Source: Bondarzewia mesenterica (taxonomy: Eukaryota; Basidiomycota; Agaricomycetes; Russulales; Bondarzewiaceae). Taken from it: DNA of 64,000 nt. Below, one piece after another: positions 44,958-57,223 of this stretch. The DNA lies in contig SGPL01000054.1 in the NCBI GenBank assembly GCA_004802705.1, positions 30,870 to 94,869 on the forward strand. Direction: 5' to 3'. Each line of letters begins with the position of its first letter. Within the stretch, counting starts at the first letter, position 1. The position numbers and the translations under genes are program-made. The notes beneath the pieces are model-generated. The model did no database searches and had not been told where the DNA came from. It was given only the letters and a program-made list of their open reading frames with translations.

Positions 44958-47900
44958 TCACTTCATCGAAGTGGCTATCTGATCGAGTTCCCTCAAGATC
45001 ATCGAGTTCGGACAAGTCTTTCTGAGCTGCCTGTGAAAGTGAACAGCGCGATCAGCCATCCATCCTGTCTATTTCAAAACAACAAAAATGATGGACTTAC
45101 TCCAACTTGACTTTGTCCCCCCGCTCCTTACATTCCTTGCCTGCCATCCTCCACTCCCCGCACGCGACATACAGATCAACCCGCTTATTGGCATCGCATC
45201 GTGCGACGTAGCCTATCGCCTCCTTCGCGTGTCCCTTGTCGACGAGATGGCGGACGAACGCTTCGTACCCGATAGGACTTCGCTTCGAACGCGAGAAGGT
45301 TTCAAGACCTTCAAAATCCCTGGTAGAGGTGAGCGCGTGCAGTTTGAGATACCAGAACCTGCGTTGATTCATGACAGAGTATGATGTGAGCAGACGCAGG
45401 CCAGAAGTCTCGAAGATGACTGGAAGCCAGACAGACCTTTTTGTCAGGAACTTTGAAATCAGATTTGATCTTGTCTGCTCGTTTCGACATCCCGTTCACT
45501 AAGCAAGTCCGCAGAGTCTCATTGACACTGAGCCCGAAGAAGGGAATCTTGTTGTCGGTCTCCTTTTCCAACTGTTGTTGGACTGTCAAGAGCCGGCCAT
45601 ATTCGTCCATCGACTACAGAGTATGGCTCGATTAATGATCAGACGACCGAGTGCGGTGTAAGGTTCACCTTGGCCTCGAAAGCGTGCTCCTTGTCTTCTG
45701 AGAAGAACTTTTGTGCGGCCTTGATTGCGGTAATCTTTGCGTTTGGATCCTGCGTAGAAACTTAGCAAACAGCACGCCAGTGTTCATAGATGCCACTGAC
45801 CTGCATACTCCCCGCCTCCTCCATCAACAATACCGCGCTTTCTACTCGTCTATCGTCCGAATAATAGAAGTCTCGCAGCATTTCACGATTCTGCTCCCTC
45901 GCATAAACCTGCAGCAGTTTACTCGCCGGTGCGAGATTGGATCCTCCATCCTCAATCAGACGGAAAAAATTACCAAGGGGAAGACGTTTGTGCAGTTGTA
46001 GGAGCACATGGTAGACTTGTTGTATCATCAGAACCTATTTGGTAGGGAAAAGAGAAAAAAAACGGACCTAAGTCAGTGTCACCACTATCCACAGCTTTCT
46101 CCAATGCCAGGCGATCCTCTTTCATAGTAAGGAGCAGAGGAACTTGGTCTGATGCTTTAGGCTCGTGGTCCAAAAGCTGAGCCATCAGATGTATCAGGAA
46201 CAGTCGTGAGAGATTTCCAAGAGCGGAGCATTTACCATCGTGGCCAATCCAGCCCTCCCTACCTCCCATGCTCTCTTTGCGATTTCCGCATAGCTAACAC
46301 CGCCTCCTCCCAATGTCTGGAATTTTTCAACTATGCTCTTGCATACATCCTCATCAGCAGTCAGCTCTGCGTCTTTCCCCGATCCAGTCGTAGTCGGTTT
46401 TGACTTCAGGATCTTGGCGGACGCCCAGTGTTTCAGGACATTATCTGGCGGAAGAGAAAGATAGGACGAGACACGGAGGGCGAATAGATGAAGGTTGCGA
46501 GATGTGAGGCGTGAGATGAGATGGGTAGGTGATAGGTAGTTATATCTGAATAAATTTAGTGGAGACACATCCAACACAGACAAAGTATCGCGTACTGTGA
46601 ATACGTGATCGGAATACCGATTTCGTAATATCGCACGGCGTTGAGAACTTTCAAGGTCTGCCCCATTGTAACAAAGTCAGTGGGGTTGTACAAATCCAAG
46701 AAGGCCCGCCCGAACTTCGCTGCCTGGATTGAAATTGAGTGGAAATGATTTATCAGGGTAAACAAACCGAACAAACGTTCAAAAGCTTGCGCTGCCACAT
46801 CGGCTCCCACTCCTGTCCGGCGGCATCAATCATCTCATCGACAGCAGCCGCAAGTTCTGGACGGATACTACGAATATTCTCGTCAGCCTTCGGGGAGCGA
46901 CGGCTAAAGTTCTCCCAGGCGTCATATAATATGGCCGAAGGTGATGTTGAGCCCGGACGAAAGACTGATACGGTGGATGCTACAACGTCATTGAGTTGAC
47001 AGAGTAGCGCTTTCCACAACAACACATACCAGGTACTTTCTGGATAAAATCACAAACTTCCGGTCCAATCACCCGGACGCCGTCGATTTCCGTGATCGCA
47101 AAAGTGGGTCCGAAGTACATATATCTGAAAAAAGGTAGTTGAGTGTCATTCCCCCCTTCCCGGATGAACTTACTGTAGAGTGTCTCCGAACGGCCCAACG
47201 AGGAGGACAAGCGTGTCCCAAGTAACTAAAATGGCATCATTCCCGCACCACTCAACCTGTCGCACGTCGCCCTCAGCACCTACCACACTTTTCGTATTGA
47301 ATTCAGCGAGGTTTCGTTGAAAATCGGTTGACACCACCCAAAGCGTTCCATCGAATGTTAGCAGCGCTAGAGATTTGCCGTTCGGCGATGGAGACATGTG
47401 AGAGAAAGGTCCGCGCGACAGGCGTTGATCGACAGACTCCAGGTTATCAACAGTGAAGATGGTGGAATCTATGGAGAGAAGTACTTCGACATGTCGTGAA
47501 ATAGTAAAGTCTGGTGGTATGATTGTCCAAGAATGAGGAGGCGCTGACAAGCCTACCTTATGGTTGAGTTACGTATAGCAATTAAGGGGAATACGGGGAT
47601 GAAACTCACCCGGAATAGCAAGTGTGAGCGGTTTGCCGCCTTGCCATCCCTTAACCTCCAGCAAATGAAGCGACCCCGTCATGGCGACCAATCCATTTTC
47701 ATGTATTCTTGCATCAATGATGCCCACTTCTCCTGCGTCATTTCCCAGAGAGTGTTGCTCGTAATCTCCCTGCAGGTCGTACACTCGATACACGCCTTCC
47801 TCGTTCAGTACAACCAGTCGCTCGTCCACCGTCCAACCAAACTTGACGATTTTGCCCTGGTCCCACTAGATTTGATTATGTAGTCAGTCTTTTTGTATCA

Positions 47901-48238
47901 ACAGGGAAGTGACATCATATCCACACTGAATAAGAGCAATCCTTCGCCTGCAGGAGAGAATACTTGAATCTGGGCTTTAGTCAATGCAGGAGTCGCGTGT
48001 CCTAGAGCAACCATTCTTGAATTGTCCCTCATGAGAGCTAAACTTTAGGCTCTATCAACAGATTACAACGATAACAGCAGACTGCAATACCTATTGGTCC
48101 ACCATAGCGGCATCCAGCAATGATGAAGTCTGCGAGATTTGGAAGTTTGCCGCGTATGGAGTAGAGTTGTTGACGTCTGTAGAAAACATTCCCGTCTTGG
48201 ATAGCCTCCCATGAGGCGGTTGGATGGTCAGTCATCAC
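44958..48238 (-). CDS. VPS16: Vacuolar protein sorting protein VPS16 (HOPS/CORVET core)
   Basis: Vps16 binds Vps33 and is a shared core subunit of HOPS and CORVET tethering complexes at vacuole and endosome. Reads from M at 48238: [20 protein letters not shown], then a beta-propeller ([100 protein letters not shown]). An alpha-solenoid follows ([184 protein letters not shown]-like [12 protein letters not shown]). The last short exon codes for [20 protein letters not shown] and stops at 44958-44960. All domains seem intact. About 14 short introns. Confidence 0.92.
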
Positions 48239-48459
48239 GAGAGACGTATAATATGGGCATCGACAGTCTGCAGACGACAGTTAGTCACAGGTGTCAGGAT
48301 GTGGACTGCTTCATGTAATTCTCATGTACTTAGATCATGTGATATCATTTCCATCTTCAAGGCATGCCGCCTGCCCAGGCACTACTTATAGAACAAGCAG
48401 ACTAGGTGCCAGTACAATTGTGACTGAGGTTGTGGATAAATTCTGATGCAAGACTACTC

Positions 48460-50211
48460 CTACGAATTCCTCTCCAACCCTCCAACATATGGCGCCAACC
48501 TATCAAAATCCTCGCTGAACTGAGGCCCATCTAGCTTGAGTTCCACAATCTTAGCACCTCTTGCTTGACGTACGGAAAGAAACTGCTCAATAGACTGTAA
48601 GAGATCATCCGCATCCTCTTCGTCAAATTTCCCGTCCCACACTCCACTCAGTCTGACTACCGTGAGGTTTGGCAGTAGAGTCCTAGCTTCCCTTTCCATG
48701 GGTTGAGACGACCCCGCCATCACACTGTCCGACTGGACAGCCTGGGCCGCCGGAGTCAACAGATCCAAGATTGTTTCAACTTGTCCCAGACCTACTAAAC
48801 GAAGTCTCTGCACGTTTGGAAAACGGGAGAACAGTGCTCCCCATCCCATTGGATATTGATCGCAGATTGTGAGGCTTTGTACTTGGTCAAGAGACATATG
48901 GAAACAGAACTCCGCTAGCACTTCAGGACGATAGTCGACATTCTTCCATGGCCGCCAAAATGATAAGAATATGTCGGCTCCAGTGTCGTCATCGCGGTAG
49001 GGGCTGAAATAGTCTAGATCTGTTCGGGAGCCTGACACAACAAATGCTGTCGCTTTCCCGCCTACATATTCCGTAGAGCGCACCATTACTGACTGAAGAG
49101 GTTCAGTAGCGGCAACAGCAGCGACCACGGCGGGGATATGTGACAGCCGGGACGGCGTCTCTGAGGGATCGACCTCGTCGCAAATATTGAGTACGAGCGA
49201 TGGAGGGAATGAGAGACTTTCCAGCAAGGCTCGGACAATGACAGGAAAATCCATCAGCGTGAGTTTTCTGAGATGGGGCATGTGGACGACTGGGCGGTTG
49301 AGATACATGGTCAAGTCCGAGCGCGGAGGGTCTTCGCTAGAAAGGCCAAAGCTCTGGAGCTGAGGGGCATTTGAAAGAGCATCAAGGAGATCCTGAAAAC
49401 GATATGTACAGCGATCCAAAGATAATGATGTCAATCTTCGAAGCATGGGATGGAAGCTGTCTACCAGGCAACCGTATAGTTGGACGTCACGGAGGCTGGG
49501 CGTAGCTGCCCAGTCACAAAAGAGTCTTCTTCCAGGAATCAATGTCGGCTCCTCTTCCAAGCACCATACTGCCAGCCTTTCCAGAAAAGGAGCAGGAGTT
49601 GTCTCGAGATAGAACGAGTACGTCGCCAAAACCATGTCTGTACAAGCAATGCAAAGATCACAGATGTGCGAGAGATGATATAATGCCTGCCATCCTTCCT
49701 TGATAGTATCGGAGGAATTAGGAGGTGTCGTCTGGGGGAAGTCGAGCTTAACGGTAATGGGCATCGTTTTCGAGCGAGCCAGACACTTCCAGACCAGTGA
49801 GGGATTAGACTTCGGCGATGGAAGAAAATATGAGGTCCAGAGACGGGGGTCATCAACTGCCACAGCTCGCCACCGCGTGCAGACATGGGACAGTAGGATA
49901 GATCGTCGTATTGCAGGAGGACTGCGAAAAGTTCTGTCGTCACAGGCGCACATCCGAAACATCATGGACAATATTTCCGGAGGCAGTCGAGAAATGGGTG
50001 CCAAGTCATTCCAACGCCTCAGGAGACGCAGCCGTTCGTCCTCCATTTCTCGAAGCCGGACTTGGATCCCGAATCGCTCGCTGACAGCAGATGTCGCGCG
50101 ATGATTCACCAAGGGCATTGCAGTCGCATCGCAGACGCCGTGGTTATTCTTGTCCATTTCAGGTACGTGGGGGCAATCTGCTTGACTTGGATCCTCCTTA
50201 TCAGCTCGCAT
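48460..50211 (-). CDS. F-box protein with leucine-rich-like C-terminus, right copy
   Basis: Single-exon frame of 583 residues; in-frame Met residues lie at the start and at residue 32, so the start is uncertain. A short coiled coil (VRLREMEDERLRLLRRWNDL) precedes the F-box-like motif (APISRLPPEILSMMF, then SHVCTRWRAVAVDDPRLWT). The Leu-rich remainder mirrors the left copy: IKEGWQALYHLSHIC, RRLTSLSLDRCTYRFQDLLD, LTMYLNRPVVHMPHLRKLTL, SFPPSLVLNICDEVD, EPLQSVMVRSTE, VVSGSRTD. Substrate unknown. It sits about 700 bp downstream of an arrestin-like gene on the same strand, so the pair repeats the 20-24 kb arrangement in inverted orientation. Upstream of the start is a region without ORF. Confidence 0.9.
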   Translation of the reverse strand: MRADKEDPSQADCPHVPEMDKNNHGVCDATAMPLVNHRATSAVSERFGIQVRLREMEDERLRLLRRWNDLAPISRLPPEILSMMFRMCACDDRTFRSPPAIRRSILLSHVCTRWRAVAVDDPRLWTSYFLPSPKSNPSLVWKCLARSKTMPITVKLDFPQTTPPNSSDTIKEGWQALYHLSHICDLCIACTDMVLATYSFYLETTPAPFLERLAVWCLEEEPTLIPGRRLFCDWAATPSLRDVQLYGCLVDSFHPMLRRLTSLSLDRCTYRFQDLLDALSNAPQLQSFGLSSEDPPRSDLTMYLNRPVVHMPHLRKLTLMDFPVIVRALLESLSFPPSLVLNICDEVDPSETPSRLSHIPAVVAAVAATEPLQSVMVRSTEYVGGKATAFVVSGSRTDLDYFSPYRDDDTGADIFLSFWRPWKNVDYRPEVLAEFCFHMSLDQVQSLTICDQYPMGWGALFSRFPNVQRLRLVGLGQVETILDLLTPAAQAVQSDSVMAGSSQPMEREARTLLPNLTVVRLSGVWDGKFDEEDADDLLQSIEQFLSVRQARGAKIVELKLDGPQFSEDFDRLAPYVGGLERNS

Positions 50212-50905
50212 TTCTTGTCAGCTAGTAGATCGCTCGCGTGTGAGTATCCTCTTCCTGGCTGCGATACAGTAAGTTTCATACCAGTGATGCATTACTTAGT
50301 AGCCAGTATCCCCTGGAAACTGTTGAGAAGTTCTATGCTGTATGAAAAAATTGGGATGCGATTGGAGCTGATGTCTGGGCTACCGCGAAATTCTTACCAG
50401 GTCGCAACGGCTCGCAACGGAGACCACGCAAAATTTTGGTGCCCCGACTCCGAGGCAAATACTTCGCTGAGATAAGGATTCTAGTCACATGACCGTGTCC
50501 TGAGGGTCGCGTCCGAGAGCGTCCGAGACTCACTCGACTCAGAGTCAAAAAAGTAACGAACAGGAGATTGTCTCACGGGCATATTTTTGAAATAACGAAA
50601 AGCTGCATGCAGTAAAGGAAAACATACACGAAAGCTCAGAAAAACTCAGAATACATCATAATGGTAGCTGACTCTCTCAAAGCAGTCGATGCCAAAGGGA
50701 CAGATAGCTCATGTAACGAATTGATTTTGCAAAGCTATGTGAACAAAAGAGCGCAATGTCCATTGTTACAGTATAAATAAAATAAACACAATCAACCTGA
50801 ACTAGAAGGCGGATGGATTTAAATCGACCAGCAGTTCTGAAACGGGTCGTACCTAGGTAATAAGGATCAAGCTGCGATAGATAGGCTGAGGCATTCGGTG
50901 TGCGG

Positions 50906-52669
50906 TCAGTAAATTCTGATGGGCACCCTGGCCCACATCTCGTCCTGACCAACAAGGACATATACTTCTATATAATACTTTATTCAACGATATTTTGAGC
51001 GAGTCATCTCCAGTGAGTGACGGACACCGTACCTTGATTCCCAGACCAGGCCAATCAATGGAGGGAGGCAAGCTCTTGCTCAACCGCAACCTGCCCTTGT
51101 ACAGACCATCAGGCAAGGAACTGTGCGATTCCAATGATGGATGCCCTCGGGGGTTTGTATGATGGCGGGGACGTTTGGGAAAGCCGATGGACACATTTGT
51201 CTGTAGAATTCGTGACTCCGAGATGACCGCGGGGAGCTCCGGCAGTGGTTTGTTTCTTGGCAACGGTTGTGGTGCATCCGTAGAACACGAAGTTGAAGGG
51301 CTCCTTACGACACGATTGAAGAGTTTGTTCCGACGTAATGAATACAGGCTCGGTGACTCGGACTCGTCGCTTGCGGGGCTTGGCGGTGTTGAGGGGGGAG
51401 AGGGATAGACAGAATTGGTTCGTGACTGTGAGGGATCAATAGTGACTTGGCGCAGCAGCGAGACCGTGATGGTAGCATCAGATGCTACCTCCCGAGCCAA
51501 GGACACTGACTTCGGCGTTATTGAGAAGATGACGAAGTAAGGAATGGATGCGGAACGGGGAAATTCAGATGGGCTTGGAAGGGTGACCTGAACCATGGGT
51601 ATCAATTATAGCCTGCGGCGTGGAAGACGAAACAACGTACTGCACAATGACAAGGAATGGGTCGATCGGAACGAAGAGGAATTTCCAGCCATGATTCTGG
51701 ATTCAACTGAAGGCCATCCAGTGAAAGGAACTCGTTGTCATGTTGGATCAAGACTGGCACCTCCAAGCTAGAGAGAGATATCAGCAAGGAGACGAAGAAT
51801 GCGCCATGGACGCACTCACATCTGTCTTCCTTCGGTCGCCTCCGTCCCAATAATAGGATCCCAAACAACTAGTATCTTGTAAGATACCTCAGCTTTTTCA
51901 GCAGGCGTAATGCCGCGCGCACCATCCTCCAACGCCTCCGGTAGCACGAAAGTAGAGGGCATCTCCTCGCCCATTCGGCTAGGCTGCGGTAAATCAAAGC
52001 TGAACGGAAAGATTTGCTGGCCTGGGATGTCGAGATTGGTCAAACTCAATTTGCGTTTAACGCTATTCTTGCGCATCGCTCCGGGTCTTTGATCTGTCCT
52101 ACGCGCGAATGCTCCTAGAATACTTCCACCGGCTCGTATGTTGCCGGATGCGAAAATAGTGCATGCAGAGAAGAACACGTGCCGATATTTACCGGGAAGT
52201 TGAGATGAGGATGTGCCCTCTGAGGTTCCAGTTGAGGATACGTATGAAAAAGAGCCTTCAATCTGTGGTTGCATCAGTTGATATTGAAACTGTCCAGACA
52301 AGTCATGAAGCCTACAGATACGGTTATCCGTCCCGACACAGAGCTCAATTGGGGGTCGACAGTGATCATGCCCCTCGGGTGGTCACGGTCGCCAAAGATG
52401 GGTAAAGTTTGACTAACTCCTCGCTCTTGCCATCGTGATATCTTTACCAACGGACTGTAGATGGTGACCTCCAAATGCCGAGACCTATTTGGAGAGACAC
52501 CATAAGTTCAACTGTTGATCACTCGAACAACAGTCACTCACCGAAAGACAGATGTGTAGGGGTACTCTAACTCTTTCCCTGCCAGAGGCACAAAGTTGGA
52601 CGGAGGATGAGGAGCAAAGTCATGGGCGGTCACAGAATCTAACCGCAGACGAGGTCGGCGAGGGATCAT
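50906..52669 (-). CDS. Arrestin-like protein, right copy
   Basis: Spliced gene, start MIPRRPRLRLDSVTAHDFAP at 52669. Segments: YPYTSVFR, EVTIYSPLVKISRWQERGVS, LPIFGDRDHPRGMITVDPQL, FSYVSSTGTSEGTSSSQLPG, RHVFFSACTIFA, SLTNLDIPGQQIFPFSFDLP, QPSRMGEEMPSTFVLPEALE, EKAEVSYKILVVWDP, an exon with LSSLEVPVLIQHDNEFLSLD, VTLPSPSEFPRSASIPYFVI, KSVSLAREVASDATITVSLL, a disordered Ser/Pro-rich stretch (SPPSTPPSPASDESESPS), KPLPELPAVISE, LPDGLYKGRLRLSKSLPPSI, DWPGLGIKVR, YYIEVYVLVGQDEMWARVPI. Stop at 50906-50908. PFSF-LPQPS-GEEMP, EKAEVSYK and the beta-rich second half fit an arrestin fold. Fungal alpha-arrestins adapt ubiquitin ligase to permeases, but no PPxY motif was noticed, so that role is uncertain. 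Only a paralogue in the window. Confidence 0.75.
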
Positions 52670-55600
52670 AGACAGCTGGGAAACCCCGATAAAAAGGAGA
52701 AAGAAGGAAAAGGATGCCTCTGTAAAGACAGAGTGGGAGGAAAAGGAGTGAGAGGCGCTCAGCCTCGCAGATAAAAGTGAGTGAGATGTCACATTGCCGT
52801 CAGAACAGAAGCGACTGCAAGGTACGTCTGCCGAGCTGTTACTTACTCCAAATACCTAGCCAAATACGTGACAAAGCGAATCTTCTGCGTTCTGGATCAA
52901 AAGTGAGATGGGATTGGTTCAACGATGTGGTGCTTCAAGAATTGAGACCCAGCAAGCACCCTTGAATGTTGAAAAGGAAGCGCGATGAGTGTACCGTGCC
53001 AAACTGTAAACCTAAACGTACTCTGGAGTTCTCCTGGAGTGCTTTGTAGCAGAAGGTTTAGGTTTACAGATGGCCTGACCCTACATACGAAGCACCAACA
53101 TAAATATACTGATACTTACAGTGATACGTTGAGAGCCAGTTCAGTCTCAGAGTCTTGCACTTTTTTAGTCCACATCCGCTGGTCACATGATTCGGACTTG
53201 CAATTGATCCGATTGATGTTCGAATGACCAGACGCTGCAACCTTACATACCTTTCAACTTGATTTCTTCCTGTGCTAAAGTTAGTCACAACCGGTCTTCT
53301 GGAGAGGCCCGTGACCTATTTTCCTGATTTGGAGGTAGGGATGTTCGATCTGGGTGCATCTAAACGGAAGTTTCAAATTCTTTCCAGAAAACTAGACACG
53401 AATCACAAATCTGGCCCTATGGGAACCAACGAACTTACGGAGGAACGATCGACTTGGCAATCCCCACGGGATTCGTCGATGACTGACCGGTGAGGTAGTT
53501 CTAAGATTCGGACAATGAGTCTGATGACCTGCGTCAACTCAAACGAGTCTGCCCTCGACATCTACTTACCTGCCTGTCACTCGGTCGAGCTGCCTCTCAC
53601 ATGCACAGCCCAGACGGTTTCATATAGATGTAGAGTGGTTCAAGTTCAAGTGAACCATGGGCGCAAGATAAAATAAAAAAGATTACGCACCGGGTATTTC
53701 GCGCCCTTGGGGTGTGATATCAAGCGCAGAAATGATGCCGTATGATATGTAGGTCATGATTTTCACGAAATGCGGGGGTCGCCAATCCTGGAAGAGGTTT
53801 GCTGTTCCTTGATTTGTGCATGCACAGGGACAACCAGTCTTGCTTATCGTGCAGATTCCATCACGGATTCGGGACAGATGCGAAATCCACCGAGAAAATC
53901 CAAACACATCCTGCCCGAGAGCATGGTGGAGTAAACTGTGTGCACCTCAGGCTCCAGAAATGATACGGTCCCGGAATGCAAGGTTGAGGGTCCTCATCCA
54001 CATATCAAAGCAAAACGAAGAAACATGGGTGAACCTTCTGCAAGGGTGGAACCGCGGGGAAATTGACCTAAAGGTGGAATTATTGTTCAGAAGGGCAAGC
54101 GGGGAAGAAGAGCAATATAAATGTCCCAATGGGCGAATTGATGTGAAGGCAAAAAAGACGTCACCGTTACGAAAAGAGTTGTGGGTCTTGTTTTGTCCGG
54201 CTAGTAGTAGTAACCCACAGTGGAGAACGATACTGCAACACTGACATACTGGACGACGCAGGGAATGTTGATAGCAACTAACTACAATTATTTAGATTAT
54301 GAAGAGAAAGAGGGTGACATAGGGGAAAATGAGGAACCTACTTCAAAACTAACAAGTTTCCGATAACACCAGCTTGACGGGCTCAAAGTTTAGATTGCCA
54401 TTTATCGCAAAGCGGCGTGAGAGGCACTCGAAGTCGTGCATACTGGCGCTAGTCGTGATTGAAATATTTTGAATTGGCGAAGCATGCATCAAAAGGGTGT
54501 GACTCTCAGCACCACGAGATTGGCAGGTAAACAGAAACAGAATATCGCACCAATATGTATGGACATCAGTCCAAGAACTCCGCCAGGGACTCACAGTTGG
54601 GAAAGACCTCGTGAAAGGGGAATGCGTATCCGCCTGAGAAAGGACCACGAAGAGATCACCTCCTGAAAGCGTGCTCTGCGGCCGGGCCGCCGTCCATCAG
54701 TCACATGCGTTTATAGGTGTTGAGCGTGTGAGATTGATGAAGCTTATGAGACCCTAAGCACGACGGTGGAGGATTGGGTAAATCGTGCACGAAAGCTTCA
54801 GCCATATCGATCACCATGTCGAGATATTTTTTGAAATAATAAAACTGCTGTACGACGACGGCATAGGCAGAGTGCTGCGCACTGGACAGCATGATAAGCC
54901 TGGATGTTTGCTTGAGTGGATTCCCTCCACTGAACTGCAGAAAAATAATAAATAAATTACCCCTGGAAAAGAAAACTCACCAAGATGCCAAGACCCTGGC
55001 GTGTACATTTGCAAGCTGCTGAGAGTGAAGTTCAACCGGAGGCGACTGCGAAGAAGAGCACAAGTCAGCTGCTGAAATGAAGTCAAGGTTTGATACGATT
55101 GACACTGGCATCGAAGCATCGACAACTGAGAATAGATTAAATTCTCTAGCCTCCTCGAATACGCCATATGCTCAGACAATGATACACACCCAAATGAACA
55201 GGGGAGGGACCACGCCGTGCTAAATATATTGAGCCAAGGGCACAGAATAGGAGAAGATGCTGTTTGATGAGAGTTCTCTACTGACCTGCGAGGGCACCTC
55301 GTAAGGCATCGCTCTTCACTCGCGGCGAAGTCCGCTGCGTTATTCAAAGAGCTGGCCAACTTACTCCGACGTATGTCATAGTTCCCTGCTCTTCGTACAT
55401 TCGTAGGTGAAAATCAAAAGAATGGTAGCAGGATCAACGGCACGGATAAGGTCTCGGCCGACGCACTTCAGGACTTCACAATTCTACGCAGAATCAGTAC
55501 TGGTCTTTCAGTTGGTAAATTGGACATCGTGGTCTACCTCAAATTGGATCATGCATTGACTGTAGCGGATGGACTGGAAAGTCAGCAAAATTGTCAATCA

Positions 55601-57223
55601 ATATTGATGCCTCTGAATGATTACCAACCATTCTGAGTGTCCTGCAGTCGTGACATAGAAAAACTAGGAATTTGACGAGGAGAAACCGGGCCAAGGCGAA
55701 GTCCGAGTCGCGAATGCCGAAGCATGGTCCTATGACAGACAACATTGCGAATACAAAACGATTGCTTACACGTAAGTCCCCCGACCTTGCCTTACAAGAG
55801 AGTTGCTGTCCGTGACCTCCCTATACTTAGATTGTATGCGAGAACGGATGGCGTCGACTCCGGGCACACAATGAACTTTCCAGGTTCAAACACGGAGAAA
55901 GACAGCCCGTTCCAACATTTGTTCACGCTGAAATGTCGAGAAGGGCCTCAAAATGGTCTATTCCCACAAAAAACAAAGTCAGGGCCTCAGTTGGTTGTAG
56001 CTTGTAAGCATGTGACCTTTCTGTCCACTCCTCAGCATTCATTCGACAGAACCTCAGAAGTACAGAGAAGACACGGACCTTCATTAACGGGATCCGCTCT
56101 CAAGGGTGCGCGTGTACAAAAGTTGTACAGCTTTGCACATGCAGGGTTTGAGTGCAAGATCTGAGGAAGCAAGATGTATGTGATCGTTCATTATGGGCGG
56201 CTGTACGGACACGGTCATGGGGAAATGTTGATTGATTGGCCAAAACCAGATCAAACTGTACGACAGAATAGAGGAGGAAGCCACTGTATCGAAATGTTAA
56301 AGCAAGGATTGGACAGCGCCAAGTCAAGCGTGGAGACAAGGCTACACGATACATTACCAGTTGTTTCCTGAAATCGCACGTTAGTCGCACAGTTTCTCGG
56401 TGAGCGTACTTACTGTAGGTACGTAACGTCAGGCATGGTGGGTGGACATCGCTCTTTCACATCCGAGTGCTCCGGTGAGACAAGATCGGCTTCCAGTGGG
56501 TCAACGGATCAAGTTCAAGTGATCTCGTATGAGCTAGCGCGAGAGCGTCTGCATCCACACTCTGCGCTATTTGAAAACCAAGGATTACTACCAAAATGGC
56601 GCGCCGGCGTCGACTCTCCCTTGAGATTTAGAAGACGACTGTAACCACTGTATCGACTGATCGGAAGGGAAAGTTCGGCCTCACCATGCGTGGTTTACCC
56701 TATGTATATGCACCCTCACTAGCTTTACCAGGTGGCCGGGAGGCATACCATTCGGCAATTCGAATTTCGAAAGACCTTCAGCCGTAAGTTACGAGATTGG
56801 TATGGCATCCTATGGCATCGTCACCGGGGAAGCTTGTGCATTTTCAATTGCCACTGATGAACGAGGCGCTGAACTTTTGTTCAGTTCGGCTAGGCGAACA
56901 CGGGGTGAAACAGAACAAAGGGATATATGCTGGATTGTGGGGTGGTATTCGCATGGGTTGGTGTATTAGCTTGGACAGAGCGCGAGCGGAGACTCAGAAA
57001 TAATTTGGGATTATTTTCCTTACGTGCATACATAGTGATGTCATCGGATCTGATAGGTTTCGCACGGCAACAGACGGCAACTTTGCAGGGCGCTGAAGCA
57101 CCACTGAAGCGTTCAGTGACGGTCTGAGCTTAGACTTGACCGGTGACCGATTGATTGATCCTTGAACATCAGAATTCCAGCACTCCAAGTTCGAAATCAC
57201 AGACCAAAGGACATTAGGATAGC
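52670..57223. other. 4.5-kb stretch without a recognisable gene
   Basis: Many overlapping short ORFs on both strands. Two minus-strand zones (53683-53907 and about 54700-55745) show fragments that look like decayed exons, for example RDLIRAVDPATILLIFTYEC, HMAYSRRLENLIYSQLSMLR and FALARFLLVKFLVFLCHDC, with plausible small introns, but I could not make a continuous protein or name a domain. This may be an eroded gene or a lineage-specific orphan. No tRNA was seen. Confidence 0.4.
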
